NCBI GenBank assembly: GCA_027024205.1
Contig: JALVST010000123.1
Location: forward strand, 1 to 64,000
Reading direction: 5' to 3'
From: Flavobacteriales bacterium
GTDB lineage: Bacteria; Bacteroidota; Bacteroidia; Flavobacteriales; Flavobacteriaceae
Length of the DNA: 64,000 nucleotides
In this document: positions 38,775 through 47,416 of the stretch, in pieces
Layout of the letters: each line of letters begins with the position of its first letter
How positions within the stretch are numbered: position 1 is the stretch's first letter
The notes under the pieces: model-generated
What the model was told of the DNA's origin: nothing
Seen by the model: only the letters and a program-made list of their open reading frames with translations
Databases searched by the model: none
Position numbers and translations under genes: made by a program

Positions 38775-39719
38775 TTACATAATAAACTTGGAACTGATAG
38801 ATTTATGAACGTGCACGTTAAACATAACATCGGCAAAAAGAGGGGCGCAAGATAGCACTTTTATTTTCTTTGACAAAATTTTTCTCGGAATTGAATCGGT
38901 GACGATCAACTCTTTCAATTGTGATTCGGCAATACGTTCTTGTGCGTTGTCCGAAAGTAGTGCATGTGTGCAAACTGCCCGGACACTTTTGGCACCTCTA
39001 TCTTTCATCAATTGAGCTGCTTTGACCAATGTTCCACCCGTATCTATTATGTCATCGACTAATACGACGTTTTTACCTTTAACTTCTCCAATCAATTCCA
39101 TTTTACCGATAACATTGGCACGTTTGCGTTGTTTGTAACAGATGACAACATCACTGTTTAAAAATTTGGAATAGGCATAAGCACGCTTGGAACCACCCAT
39201 ATCAGGGGAGGCAATTACCAAATTATCCAAGTCGAGATTTTGAATGTAAGGTATAAAAATAGTACTTGCATATAGATGGTCAACGGGAATTTCAAAAAAG
39301 CCTTGTATGGGGTCGGCGTGTAAATCCATTGTAATGATTCTTGAAGCGCCGGCAGCCTGCAACATATTGGCAACCAATTTGGCAGCTATCGGGACACGAG
39401 GTTCGTCTTTCCGTTCTTGACGCGCCCATCCGAAATAAGGAATAACCACATCGACAAATTCGGCTGATGCCCGTTTGGCGGCATCTATCATCAATAAAAC
39501 TTCCATTAAATTGTCTGCCGGAGCAAAGGTTGAACCGATGATAAAAACCCGTTTTCCACGAATTGATTCTTTGAAGGAAGGTTTAAATTCGCCATCTTTA
39601 AAACGTTGCAATTCCATTTTGCCGAGATGAAGTTCCAAGGCTTTGGCAATTTTATTGGCCAAATCTTTACTTTGACTGGCAGCAAAAACTTTAGCTTCTT
39701 TTATTTTTTTTGAAGACAT
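38775..39719 (-). CDS. prs: Ribose-phosphate pyrophosphokinase
   Basis: RKDEPRVPIAAKLVANMLQAAGASRIITMDLHADPIQGFF; VVLVDDIIDTGGTLVKAAQLMKDRGAKSV. Confidence 0.95.
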   Translation of the reverse strand: MSSKKIKEAKVFAASQSKDLANKIAKALELHLGKMELQRFKDGEFKPSFKESIRGKRVFIIGSTFAPADNLMEVLLMIDAAKRASAEFVDVVIPYFGWARQERKDEPRVPIAAKLVANMLQAAGASRIITMDLHADPIQGFFEIPVDHLYASTIFIPYIQNLDLDNLVIASPDMGGSKRAYAYSKFLNSDVVICYKQRKRANVIGKMELIGEVKGKNVVLVDDIIDTGGTLVKAAQLMKDRGAKSVRAVCTHALLSDNAQERIAESQLKELIVTDSIPRKILSKKIKVLSCAPLFADVMFNVHVHKSISSKFIM

Positions 39720-39788
39720 CTTTGTAAATTATGACGTTACAAAGATAAATTATTTAGTTGAAAGTGAAAAGTCCGGGTTTAGGCAAAT

Positions 39789-40484
39789 TTAGCTTTGATT
39801 GATTCTATTTTTTGCCAAATCCAAAACCATATCCAATTGTGCTTCGCGTGTGAGATAACTGTTGTCAATTTCAATAGCATCTTTTGTTTTGATTAAAGGT
39901 GAAGCGCTGCGTTCAGAATCAATTTTATCTCTTTTTAAAACATTGGTCAATACATCGATGTAACTGACATCTTCACCCTTGTCCAATAATTCGAGATAGC
40001 GTCTTTTAGCTCTGACTTCGGGCGATGCGGTCATGAAAATTTTGAGTTCTGCATCGGGGAAAACGACCGAACCAATATCCCTACCGTCCATGACAACCCT
40101 TTTGTCTTGTCCGATTTTTCGTTGTTGAGCAACTAATTTTTTACGTATTTCAGGAATAGCGGCTATTTGACTGACAAAATTTGATACGCGCATTTGCCGG
40201 ATTTCATTTTCAATATTTTGTCCGTTGAGATAGACTTCTGCAAAACCTTTACCGGGATTATATTTAAAATCGATTTGAATATTATTCAAATCCTTGATTA
40301 ATTGTTCTTTATCTATGTGGTTGTCCGAAATTAAATTATTTTGTAAGGCATAATAAGTTACAGCTCTGTACATGGCTCCCGTATCGATATAGATATAGTT
40401 AAGTGCTTTGGCCAAATCTTTGGCAAGGGTGCTTTTTCCGGTTGATGAATGTCCGTCAATGGCTATGATGATGTCTTTTTTCAT
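39789..40484 (-). CDS. cmk: (d)CMP kinase
   Basis: IAIDGHSSTGKSTLAKDLAKALNYIYIDTGAMYRAVTYYAL; DGRDIGSVVFPDAELKIFMTAS. Confidence 0.95.
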   Translation of the reverse strand: MKKDIIIAIDGHSSTGKSTLAKDLAKALNYIYIDTGAMYRAVTYYALQNNLISDNHIDKEQLIKDLNNIQIDFKYNPGKGFAEVYLNGQNIENEIRQMRVSNFVSQIAAIPEIRKKLVAQQRKIGQDKRVVMDGRDIGSVVFPDAELKIFMTASPEVRAKRRYLELLDKGEDVSYIDVLTNVLKRDKIDSERSASPLIKTKDAIEIDNSYLTREAQLDMVLDLAKNRINQS

Positions 40485-40487
40485 GGG

Positions 40488-41507
40488 TTAAAAAGCATTC
40501 AAGTTGACTGTGATACTGATAAAATTGGTGCCGGCAGCATAGTTGTAATTGCTGTAAGCATAGTTAATTTCAAATTTGTTAAAACGTAACCCGAATCCGA
40601 AATTAAAACCACTGCCGAAACGTTCGTCTTTTTGTGATAGTTCTGCGCCGCGGCGAAAATTGTATCCGGCTCTGACATTAAATCTTTTTCTGGGAAATAA
40701 TTCTACGCCTAAGATTAAATGTCTGAAAATGTGGTCGGTAAAAGTGATATCTTCTTCTATGACATTGCCGTTCGGATCTTGGGTATTATGGGCTGTATTG
40801 ACAAAGGCAATTTTAGGTTTTTGAAGGTTTTCCAGGGTGACAAACCACTTAAAAGGTGCATGTAAAAATGTTTTGGCAAAAGTCAAATCCACTTCAAAAG
40901 GTAAGGGTTCTTTTGTCCCTTGGTAAGTTGAAAGTTGCAACCCGAAATTACGTGCCGTTAAACCGGTTGCAATACCTTTTCTGTCATTCAGGTATAAAAG
41001 TCCGACATCAAATGCCAAACCGGTAGCTGAATAATTTTCCAAGGCAGATAAAATGAATTTGGTATTGGCTCCGATGTGCCATTTGGAGTGTGGTATGTGG
41101 TATGCGTAACCGAGAATTAAAGCGCCTTCCGAAGCACTGAATGTGCCGTGTCTGTCGCCGTTAACATCGGCGTAATCAAAACGGCCGTAATTAATGTAAG
41201 AAATAGCCGCATATATGAGACCTATTTTTTTTAAATGCCGGGCATAAGCAAAATTGCCGTAATTGATATCGCTTATATAATCGGCGTAATTAACTCCTAT
41301 TTGATTGTGCAATGTGGAGTCCAGTGTAGCGGGATTGAAAGTCGGCTGAAAAATATCATTTTTCAAGTTTGTATAAACCTTCCCTCCCAAAGCTGCCTGT
41401 TTGGCCGAGATAGACAAATTTAAAAATTTGAATGTCGTATTACCACCGGTTTGTCCTTGTAGTAAAAGTGACGGCAACAATAAAAAGGTAAAGAAAAAAT
41501 ATCTCAT
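40488..41507 (-). CDS. porQ: Type IX secretion system protein PorQ
   Basis: GGNTTFKFLNLSISAKQAALGGKVY...FNPATLDSTLHNQIGVNYADYISDINYGNFAYA; adjacent to cmk. Alternative start at 41516. Confidence 0.88.
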   Translation of the reverse strand: MRYFFFTFLLLPSLLLQGQTGGNTTFKFLNLSISAKQAALGGKVYTNLKNDIFQPTFNPATLDSTLHNQIGVNYADYISDINYGNFAYARHLKKIGLIYAAISYINYGRFDYADVNGDRHGTFSASEGALILGYAYHIPHSKWHIGANTKFILSALENYSATGLAFDVGLLYLNDRKGIATGLTARNFGLQLSTYQGTKEPLPFEVDLTFAKTFLHAPFKWFVTLENLQKPKIAFVNTAHNTQDPNGNVIEEDITFTDHIFRHLILGVELFPRKRFNVRAGYNFRRGAELSQKDERFGSGFNFGFGLRFNKFEINYAYSNYNYAAGTNFISITVNLNAF

Positions 41508-41550
41508 AAATACCATTTAGTTTATAAAACGATAAAGATAGCTTTTTATT

Positions 41551-43770
41551 TTAAGGCTTTTCAGTACGGATGACATTTTCAACCCCCTCTATACTTTTGA
41601 GGTCTTTGATGACTTGGTTAAGAAGACCGGTATTTTTGATATATAATGAAATAACCCCTTCAAAAATGCCGCCTTGTGAGTTGAGATTGATATTTTTCAT
41701 ATCGAGCTGTTCATCATCCGTAATCATCCGGGTAATATCTTTGGCCATTCCTTTACGGTTAAAACCGGTAATTTTGAGATAGACGATAAAATCGTGTTTT
41801 GAAGAATCAATCCAGCGTGCGGTAATGATACGGTATGCATAATTGGAATACAAACTCAATGCATTGGGACAACTTTTTTTATGCACCTTAATACCCTCAT
41901 TAATGGTTGTAAACCCGAAAATATCATCGCCAGGAATGGGATTACAACAATTGGCCAATGTATAATCCAATCGTTGTTCGTCAGGCCCGAAAACTATCGT
42001 GTCATAATTATAAGTAATTTCATCTTTGGCTGATTGAAAATCATTGGGTTTACGGCGTAATTTCTTTTTAAAGAAATCAAATAAAACGTTGGAACGAGCG
42101 GTAGCAAAATTTTTCAACATTTTATTATCAATTATCCCCGCTCCTATATTATAAAACAAATCTTGACTGGTTTTCAGGTTGAAAAAACTTACCAAATTAT
42201 TGATTGTCTTATCGTTATATTTTATTTTTAGTTGTTTGAGTTTTCGTTGCAAGATTTCTTTACCTTCTTCTATGATTTCTTTTTGTTCGAGCTTGAGTGA
42301 TGCTTTGATTTTAGATTTAGCCCTACCGGTAACTACGTAGTTCAGCCAATTGGGTTTGGGTTTTTGGTTGGGTGATGTAATGATTTTGACAACGTCGCCA
42401 CTTCTCAATTTATAATTGAGTTGCACGAGTTTACCGTTGACTACGGCACCGCGGCAATGTGAACCGACTTCGGTATGAATGGCATATGCAAAGTCTAATG
42501 GTGTGGCATTTTTGGGCAATGAAATGATATCTCCATCCGGGGTCAATACAAAAATTTCTTTGGCATATAAGTTGAGTTTGAAATCTTCAATAAAATCGAC
42601 AGCATTTTCGTTTTGATTTTCGAGTAAATCTTTTAGTTTGTTAAGCCAACCTTCTATTCCGACTTCTTCGTTACTGCCGTGTTTGTATTTGTAGTGGGCG
42701 GCATAGCCTTTTTCGGCTATTTCGTTCATGCGTTCGGAGCGAATCTGAACTTCAACCCATTTTTTTTCCGGTCCTACAACGGTAATATGCAAAGCTTCGT
42801 AACCGGTTGATTTGGGGTATGAAATCCAGTCCCGTAGCCGGCTCGGATTGGGTTTGAAATGATCGGTTACAGTGGTATAAATTTTCCACGCCAAAAATTT
42901 TTCGTTTTTCCGGTCGGCTTTGTAAATGATACGTATGGCAAATTTGTCATAGACTTCTTCAAAACTGACTTTTTTATCCCGCATTTTGCGGTAAATGGAG
43001 TAAACCGATTTAAATCGACCGATGATTTTAAAATTCAGTCGTTCTTTTTTTAACGAATCTTCAATGATGCTTGTAAAGGTTTTGATATAACGTTCTTGTT
43101 CTTCTTTTGATTCTTCGATTTTGTTCTCGATTTCTTTGTAAATTTCCGGTTCGGTATATTTTAGGCCTAAATCTTCCAGTTCGCTTTTGATGTTGTATAG
43201 ACCGAGTTTGTGTGCCAAAGGGGCATAGATATATAATGTTTCGGAAGCGATTTTTTCCTGTTTGTGCCTTGGCATACTTGCCATGGTTTGCATATTGTGT
43301 AAACGGTCGGCGATTTTGATGAGGATGACACGCACATCTTCGTTGAGTGTTAAAATCATCTTCCGGAAATTTTCGGCTTGAAGTGAAATGTCTTTTTCGT
43401 GTTTGAGTCGTTTGATTTTGGTAAGTCCGCGAACAATCCGGCTTATTTTATCACCGAACATTTCATAAATATTATCATGTGTCAGTTTTGTATCTTCAAC
43501 TGTGTCGTGCAGTAGAGCGGCAGCAATGGATATGGCCCCCAGGCCGATATCTTGTGCCACGATTTTGGCGACCGCCAGCGGATGAAAAATGTAAGGTTCT
43601 CCCGATTTGCGGCGTTGTCCGTCATGGGCATCACGGGCCACTTTAAAAGCTTTTTTGACCAATGCTTGTCCGTCCTTATCGATTTTTTGATAAGTGGATT
43701 TCATCAAGTCGTCAAAAGCGGCTTGAATCTGCACTTGTTCTTCGGGAGAATAATCTGTCGGCTTTTTCAT
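41551..43770 (-). CDS. Bifunctional (p)ppGpp synthetase/hydrolase, RelA/SpoT family
   Basis: AALLHDTVEDT HD motif; YDKFAIRIIY, STGYEALHITVVGPEKKWVEVQIRSERMNEIAEKGYAAHYKYK; TGS and ACT regions. Confidence 0.94.
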   Translation of the reverse strand: MKKPTDYSPEEQVQIQAAFDDLMKSTYQKIDKDGQALVKKAFKVARDAHDGQRRKSGEPYIFHPLAVAKIVAQDIGLGAISIAAALLHDTVEDTKLTHDNIYEMFGDKISRIVRGLTKIKRLKHEKDISLQAENFRKMILTLNEDVRVILIKIADRLHNMQTMASMPRHKQEKIASETLYIYAPLAHKLGLYNIKSELEDLGLKYTEPEIYKEIENKIEESKEEQERYIKTFTSIIEDSLKKERLNFKIIGRFKSVYSIYRKMRDKKVSFEEVYDKFAIRIIYKADRKNEKFLAWKIYTTVTDHFKPNPSRLRDWISYPKSTGYEALHITVVGPEKKWVEVQIRSERMNEIAEKGYAAHYKYKHGSNEEVGIEGWLNKLKDLLENQNENAVDFIEDFKLNLYAKEIFVLTPDGDIISLPKNATPLDFAYAIHTEVGSHCRGAVVNGKLVQLNYKLRSGDVVKIITSPNQKPKPNWLNYVVTGRAKSKIKASLKLEQKEIIEEGKEILQRKLKQLKIKYNDKTINNLVSFFNLKTSQDLFYNIGAGIIDNKMLKNFATARSNVLFDFFKKKLRRKPNDFQSAKDEITYNYDTIVFGPDEQRLDYTLANCCNPIPGDDIFGFTTINEGIKVHKKSCPNALSLYSNYAYRIITARWIDSSKHDFIVYLKITGFNRKGMAKDITRMITDDEQLDMKNINLNSQGGIFEGVISLYIKNTGLLNQVIKDLKSIEGVENVIRTEKP

Positions 43771-43900
43771 AACGGCGGCGGATTTAAGCTAACAAAAATA
43801 TAAAAATATCGTTATAAATCAGGTTGTAATTTAAATTTTTTATCACTATTTCATCAATTATTCATTTCCTTATTTCTTTATTTCCTTAAAAAAATATCCG

Positions 43901-43908
43901 TATTTTTG
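43901..43908 (+). promoter_or_regulatory. -7 box TATTTTTG upstream of uvrA (43930)
   Basis: Matches TAnnTTTG; overlaps the track's TTG start. Confidence 0.55.
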
Positions 43909-43929
43909 CAGTTTACTAAAAAACTTTTG

Positions 43930-46737
43930 ATGTCTCAAACCGGTTTATCTAAAAAATTTAATTCCGAAAAACACATTTTTATAGAGGAAGCGGCGGAAAA
44001 CAATCTTAAAAATGTGAGTGTGTTAATTCCGCGAGACCGTTTGGTGGTGATAACCGGCGTCTCCGGAAGCGGTAAATCCAGTTTGGCGTATGATACATTA
44101 TATGCCGAAGGACAACGCCGTTATATAGAAAGTCTCTCTTCGTATGCCCGGCAATTTTTGGGTAAAATTCAAAAACCGAAAGTTAAAAATATTAAAGGGA
44201 TTGCACCGGCTATTGCTATCAAACAAAAAGTCAATACTTCCAATCCGCGTTCAACGGTGGGAACGGCCACCGAGATTTACGATTATTTAAAGTTACTCTA
44301 TGCCCGGATAGGTAAAACCATATCGCCCGTGTCCGGACAAGAAGTCAAAAAGCATAGTGTCAGTGATGTTATTGATTTTTTAAAAAAACAAGAACACGGG
44401 AGTCGTTGGGTTTTATCGGTCGGCTTGGAGGCACATCATGGTAAAGATATTAAAACTATTATACGTATTTTGGAGCAACAGGGTTATGCCCGTCTAAAAA
44501 CCGGTAATGATATCATAAGTATTTCCGAAATATTAAAACAACCGGAATTACCACAGGAATTGGAATTGGTGATAGACCGTATCCGGCTTAAAAATGATAC
44601 CGATTATTGGAACCGGTTATCCGATTCGGTACAAAAAGCTTTTTTTGAGGGACACGGCAATTTGAAATTAACCGATTGGCAAAGTAAAAAAGTTTATACG
44701 TTTTCTCAAAAATTTGCATTGGACGGGATGGAATTTCCCGAACCGAGCATTCATTTGTTCAGTTTTAATACACCTTACGGCGCATGCAAAACTTGTGACG
44801 GGTTTGGGAGTGTGTTGGGTATTGATCCACAAAAAGTTATCCCTGACACAACTTTGTCCGTTTATGAAGGTGCCATTGCCTGTTGGAAAGGCAGTAGTTT
44901 GAACTACTACAAGAATCTTTTGGTAGAAAATGCGCATAAATTTGATTTTCCGGTATTTACACCTTGGTATGAACTGAGTGACGAACAAAAAGAATTGGTC
45001 TGGCAAGGCAATGAATATTTTGTCGGAATCAATGATTTCTTTAAAGAATTGGAACAAAAAAGTTATAAAATTCAAAACCGGGTGATGTTAGCCCGTTATC
45101 GAGGTAAGACTTTGTGTCCTTCGTGTAAAGGCAGGCGTTTGCGGCAAGAAGCTTTTTATGTTCAGGTCGAAAAAAAAAACATCGGTGAGTTGGTAGAAAT
45201 GCCGATTGACGAATTGCAAGTATTTTTCAAAAAATTAAAATTGTCCGCTTATGAAAAATCGATAGCAAAACGGATTTTATACGAAATAAACAGCCGTATC
45301 GGATTTTTGTTGGATGTTGGTCTGGGATATCTGACATTAAATCGGGCTTCCAATACGCTTTCGGGTGGTGAAACGCAACGGATTAATTTGGCAACTTCAT
45401 TGGGCAGTAGTTTGGTCGGCTCCATATATGTTTTGGATGAACCCAGTATCGGTTTACATCCGAGAGATACCGGCCGTTTGATAAAAGTGTTAAAAAATTT
45501 GCGTGATTTAGGTAATACGGTTGTAGTGGTTGAACATGATGAGGATATAATGAAAGCAGCTGATTATCTGTTAGATATGGGTCCGGAAGCCGGTATTTTC
45601 GGAGGTGAATTAGTGGCAGAAGGCAAATACAAGGATTTAATAAAAACGGATACTTTGACGGCACAATACCTTAGTGGTACAATGCAAATTCCCATACCTG
45701 CCATCAGGCGTTCTTCCAATGACTTTATCCGTATAAAAGGCGCTCGTCAGCACAATTTGAAAAACATCGATATCAAATTTCCCTTACATACTTTGTCGGT
45801 GATAACCGGCGTGTCTGGGAGTGGTAAGAGCACCTTGGCATCAGAGATTATCTATCCGGCCATCCATAAAAAATTATTTGGTCACGGGCCTAAAACCGGT
45901 GATTTTACGGCTTTGGAAGGTAGTGTCTCGCAGTTGGAACATATTGAATATCTCGATCAAAATCCAATAGGTCGCAGCAGCCGTTCCAATCCGGTTACGT
46001 ATATCAAAGCTTATGATGATATCCGCCATTTGTTTGCATCGCAACGTTTGGCTATGATTAAGCGTTTGCAACCCAAACATTTTAGTTTTAATGTAGAAGG
46101 GGGGCGTTGCGAACATTGTAAGGGTGAAGGAGTAGTCACTATCGAAATGCAATTTATGGCCGATGTACATCTGACTTGTGAAGTTTGCGGTGGTAAAAGG
46201 TTTAAAGAAGAGGTCTTGCAAGTGACTTACGAAGGTAAAAATATTCATGATATTTTGGAGATGAAAGTTGATGAAGCTATCGCTTTTTTTGCAAAGTATA
46301 AACAAGACAAAATTGTCGGTAAGTTACAGCCATTGCAAGATGTCGGTTTGGGATATGTCAGTTTGGGACAGTCTTCATCAACTTTGTCGGGAGGGGAAGC
46401 GCAGCGGATTAAATTGGCGTCGTTTTTGGCAAAGGGCAATCGCCAGCCTAAAACTTTATTTATCTTTGACGAACCTACAACCGGTTTACATTTTCACGAT
46501 ATTCAAAAACTGCTTAATTCTTTTGACGCTTTGATTGAAAACGGCCACAGTATTTTGGTGATTGAACATAATATGGAAATCATAAAATCTGCCGATTGGA
46601 TAATTGATTTAGGACCTGAGGGGGGTAAAAAAGGAGGTTATCTGGTTTTTGAAGGTACGCCGGAGGATTTGATTAAAAACGGAAAGTCTTTGCTGACGCC
46701 TTATCTATTGGAAAAATTGAAGAAACAACCGGAATAA
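43930..46737 (+). CDS. uvrA: Excinuclease ABC subunit UvrA paralog 1 (diverged UvrB-binding region)
   Basis: VVITGVSGSGKSSLAYDTLYAEGQRRYIESLSSYARQFLG; LSGGETQRI; Zn-module Cys pairs. Start corrected from TTG 43906 to ATG 43930. Confidence 0.92.
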   Translation: MSQTGLSKKFNSEKHIFIEEAAENNLKNVSVLIPRDRLVVITGVSGSGKSSLAYDTLYAEGQRRYIESLSSYARQFLGKIQKPKVKNIKGIAPAIAIKQKVNTSNPRSTVGTATEIYDYLKLLYARIGKTISPVSGQEVKKHSVSDVIDFLKKQEHGSRWVLSVGLEAHHGKDIKTIIRILEQQGYARLKTGNDIISISEILKQPELPQELELVIDRIRLKNDTDYWNRLSDSVQKAFFEGHGNLKLTDWQSKKVYTFSQKFALDGMEFPEPSIHLFSFNTPYGACKTCDGFGSVLGIDPQKVIPDTTLSVYEGAIACWKGSSLNYYKNLLVENAHKFDFPVFTPWYELSDEQKELVWQGNEYFVGINDFFKELEQKSYKIQNRVMLARYRGKTLCPSCKGRRLRQEAFYVQVEKKNIGELVEMPIDELQVFFKKLKLSAYEKSIAKRILYEINSRIGFLLDVGLGYLTLNRASNTLSGGETQRINLATSLGSSLVGSIYVLDEPSIGLHPRDTGRLIKVLKNLRDLGNTVVVVEHDEDIMKAADYLLDMGPEAGIFGGELVAEGKYKDLIKTDTLTAQYLSGTMQIPIPAIRRSSNDFIRIKGARQHNLKNIDIKFPLHTLSVITGVSGSGKSTLASEIIYPAIHKKLFGHGPKTGDFTALEGSVSQLEHIEYLDQNPIGRSSRSNPVTYIKAYDDIRHLFASQRLAMIKRLQPKHFSFNVEGGRCEHCKGEGVVTIEMQFMADVHLTCEVCGGKRFKEEVLQVTYEGKNIHDILEMKVDEAIAFFAKYKQDKIVGKLQPLQDVGLGYVSLGQSSSTLSGGEAQRIKLASFLAKGNRQPKTLFIFDEPTTGLHFHDIQKLLNSFDALIENGHSILVIEHNMEIIKSADWIIDLGPEGGKKGGYLVFEGTPEDLIKNGKSLLTPYLLEKLKKQPE

Positions 46738-46824
46738 TGGATGATTGTAATTTGAATAGAAGCTTGTTTGATAGGGAAGAGTATATCAAAAAAAATATAT
46801 CTTTGTCAATAAAAACATTATAAA

Positions 46825-47394
46825 ATGAAAAAAGCACTGGCCAAATTCGTCAATTTTATTACCGGATGGCGTGTTAATGTCCCGGAGGAATTCCGTATAA
46901 AAAAAGCCGTTATGATTGCGGCGCCACATACGTCCAATTGGGATTTGCTTTATGCTATGGCGGGTTTGTGGTATGTTGGATACCGGCCACGTTTTTTTAT
47001 TAAAGATGATTTTAAAAAAGTGCCGGTTCTTAATTGGATTTTAAAATGGTTGGGCGCTATTTGGGTAAATAGGAAAAAACATAATAATTTAATCAAACAT
47101 TCGGTCAATATGCTCAACAAAGAAAAGGAATTGATTTTATTGGTGCCGGCAGAAGGTACTCGTAGTGCCGTAGATCAATGGCATTTAGGTTTTTATCATA
47201 TTGCCAAGCAATCGGGTTTACCTGTTTTACTAGCCTACTTGGATTATGCCAAAAAAGAAGCTGGCGTGGGAAAGATGTTGTATCCTGGTGATGATTTTGA
47301 AAAAGATATGCTGGAAATTGAAAATTTTTATAAAAATATTACGGCCAAATATCCTGAAAAATATAACAAAAGGATTTTTAAACGTAAAAATTGA
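46825..47394 (+). CDS. 1-acyl-sn-glycerol-3-phosphate acyltransferase-like (PlsC superfamily)
   Basis: HX4D motif HTSNWD; PAEGTRS motif; ~190 aa. Confidence 0.85.
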   Translation: MKKALAKFVNFITGWRVNVPEEFRIKKAVMIAAPHTSNWDLLYAMAGLWYVGYRPRFFIKDDFKKVPVLNWILKWLGAIWVNRKKHNNLIKHSVNMLNKEKELILLVPAEGTRSAVDQWHLGFYHIAKQSGLPVLLAYLDYAKKEAGVGKMLYPGDDFEKDMLEIENFYKNITAKYPEKYNKRIFKRKN

Positions 47395-47416
47395 ATCAAT
47401 TTTCATACCTCATTCC

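Noticed and set aside
43906-43929. N-terminal extension of uvrA paralog 1 from TTG 43906
   Set aside because: The TTG lies inside a TATTTTTG -7 box; ATG 43930 begins just before the conserved region.
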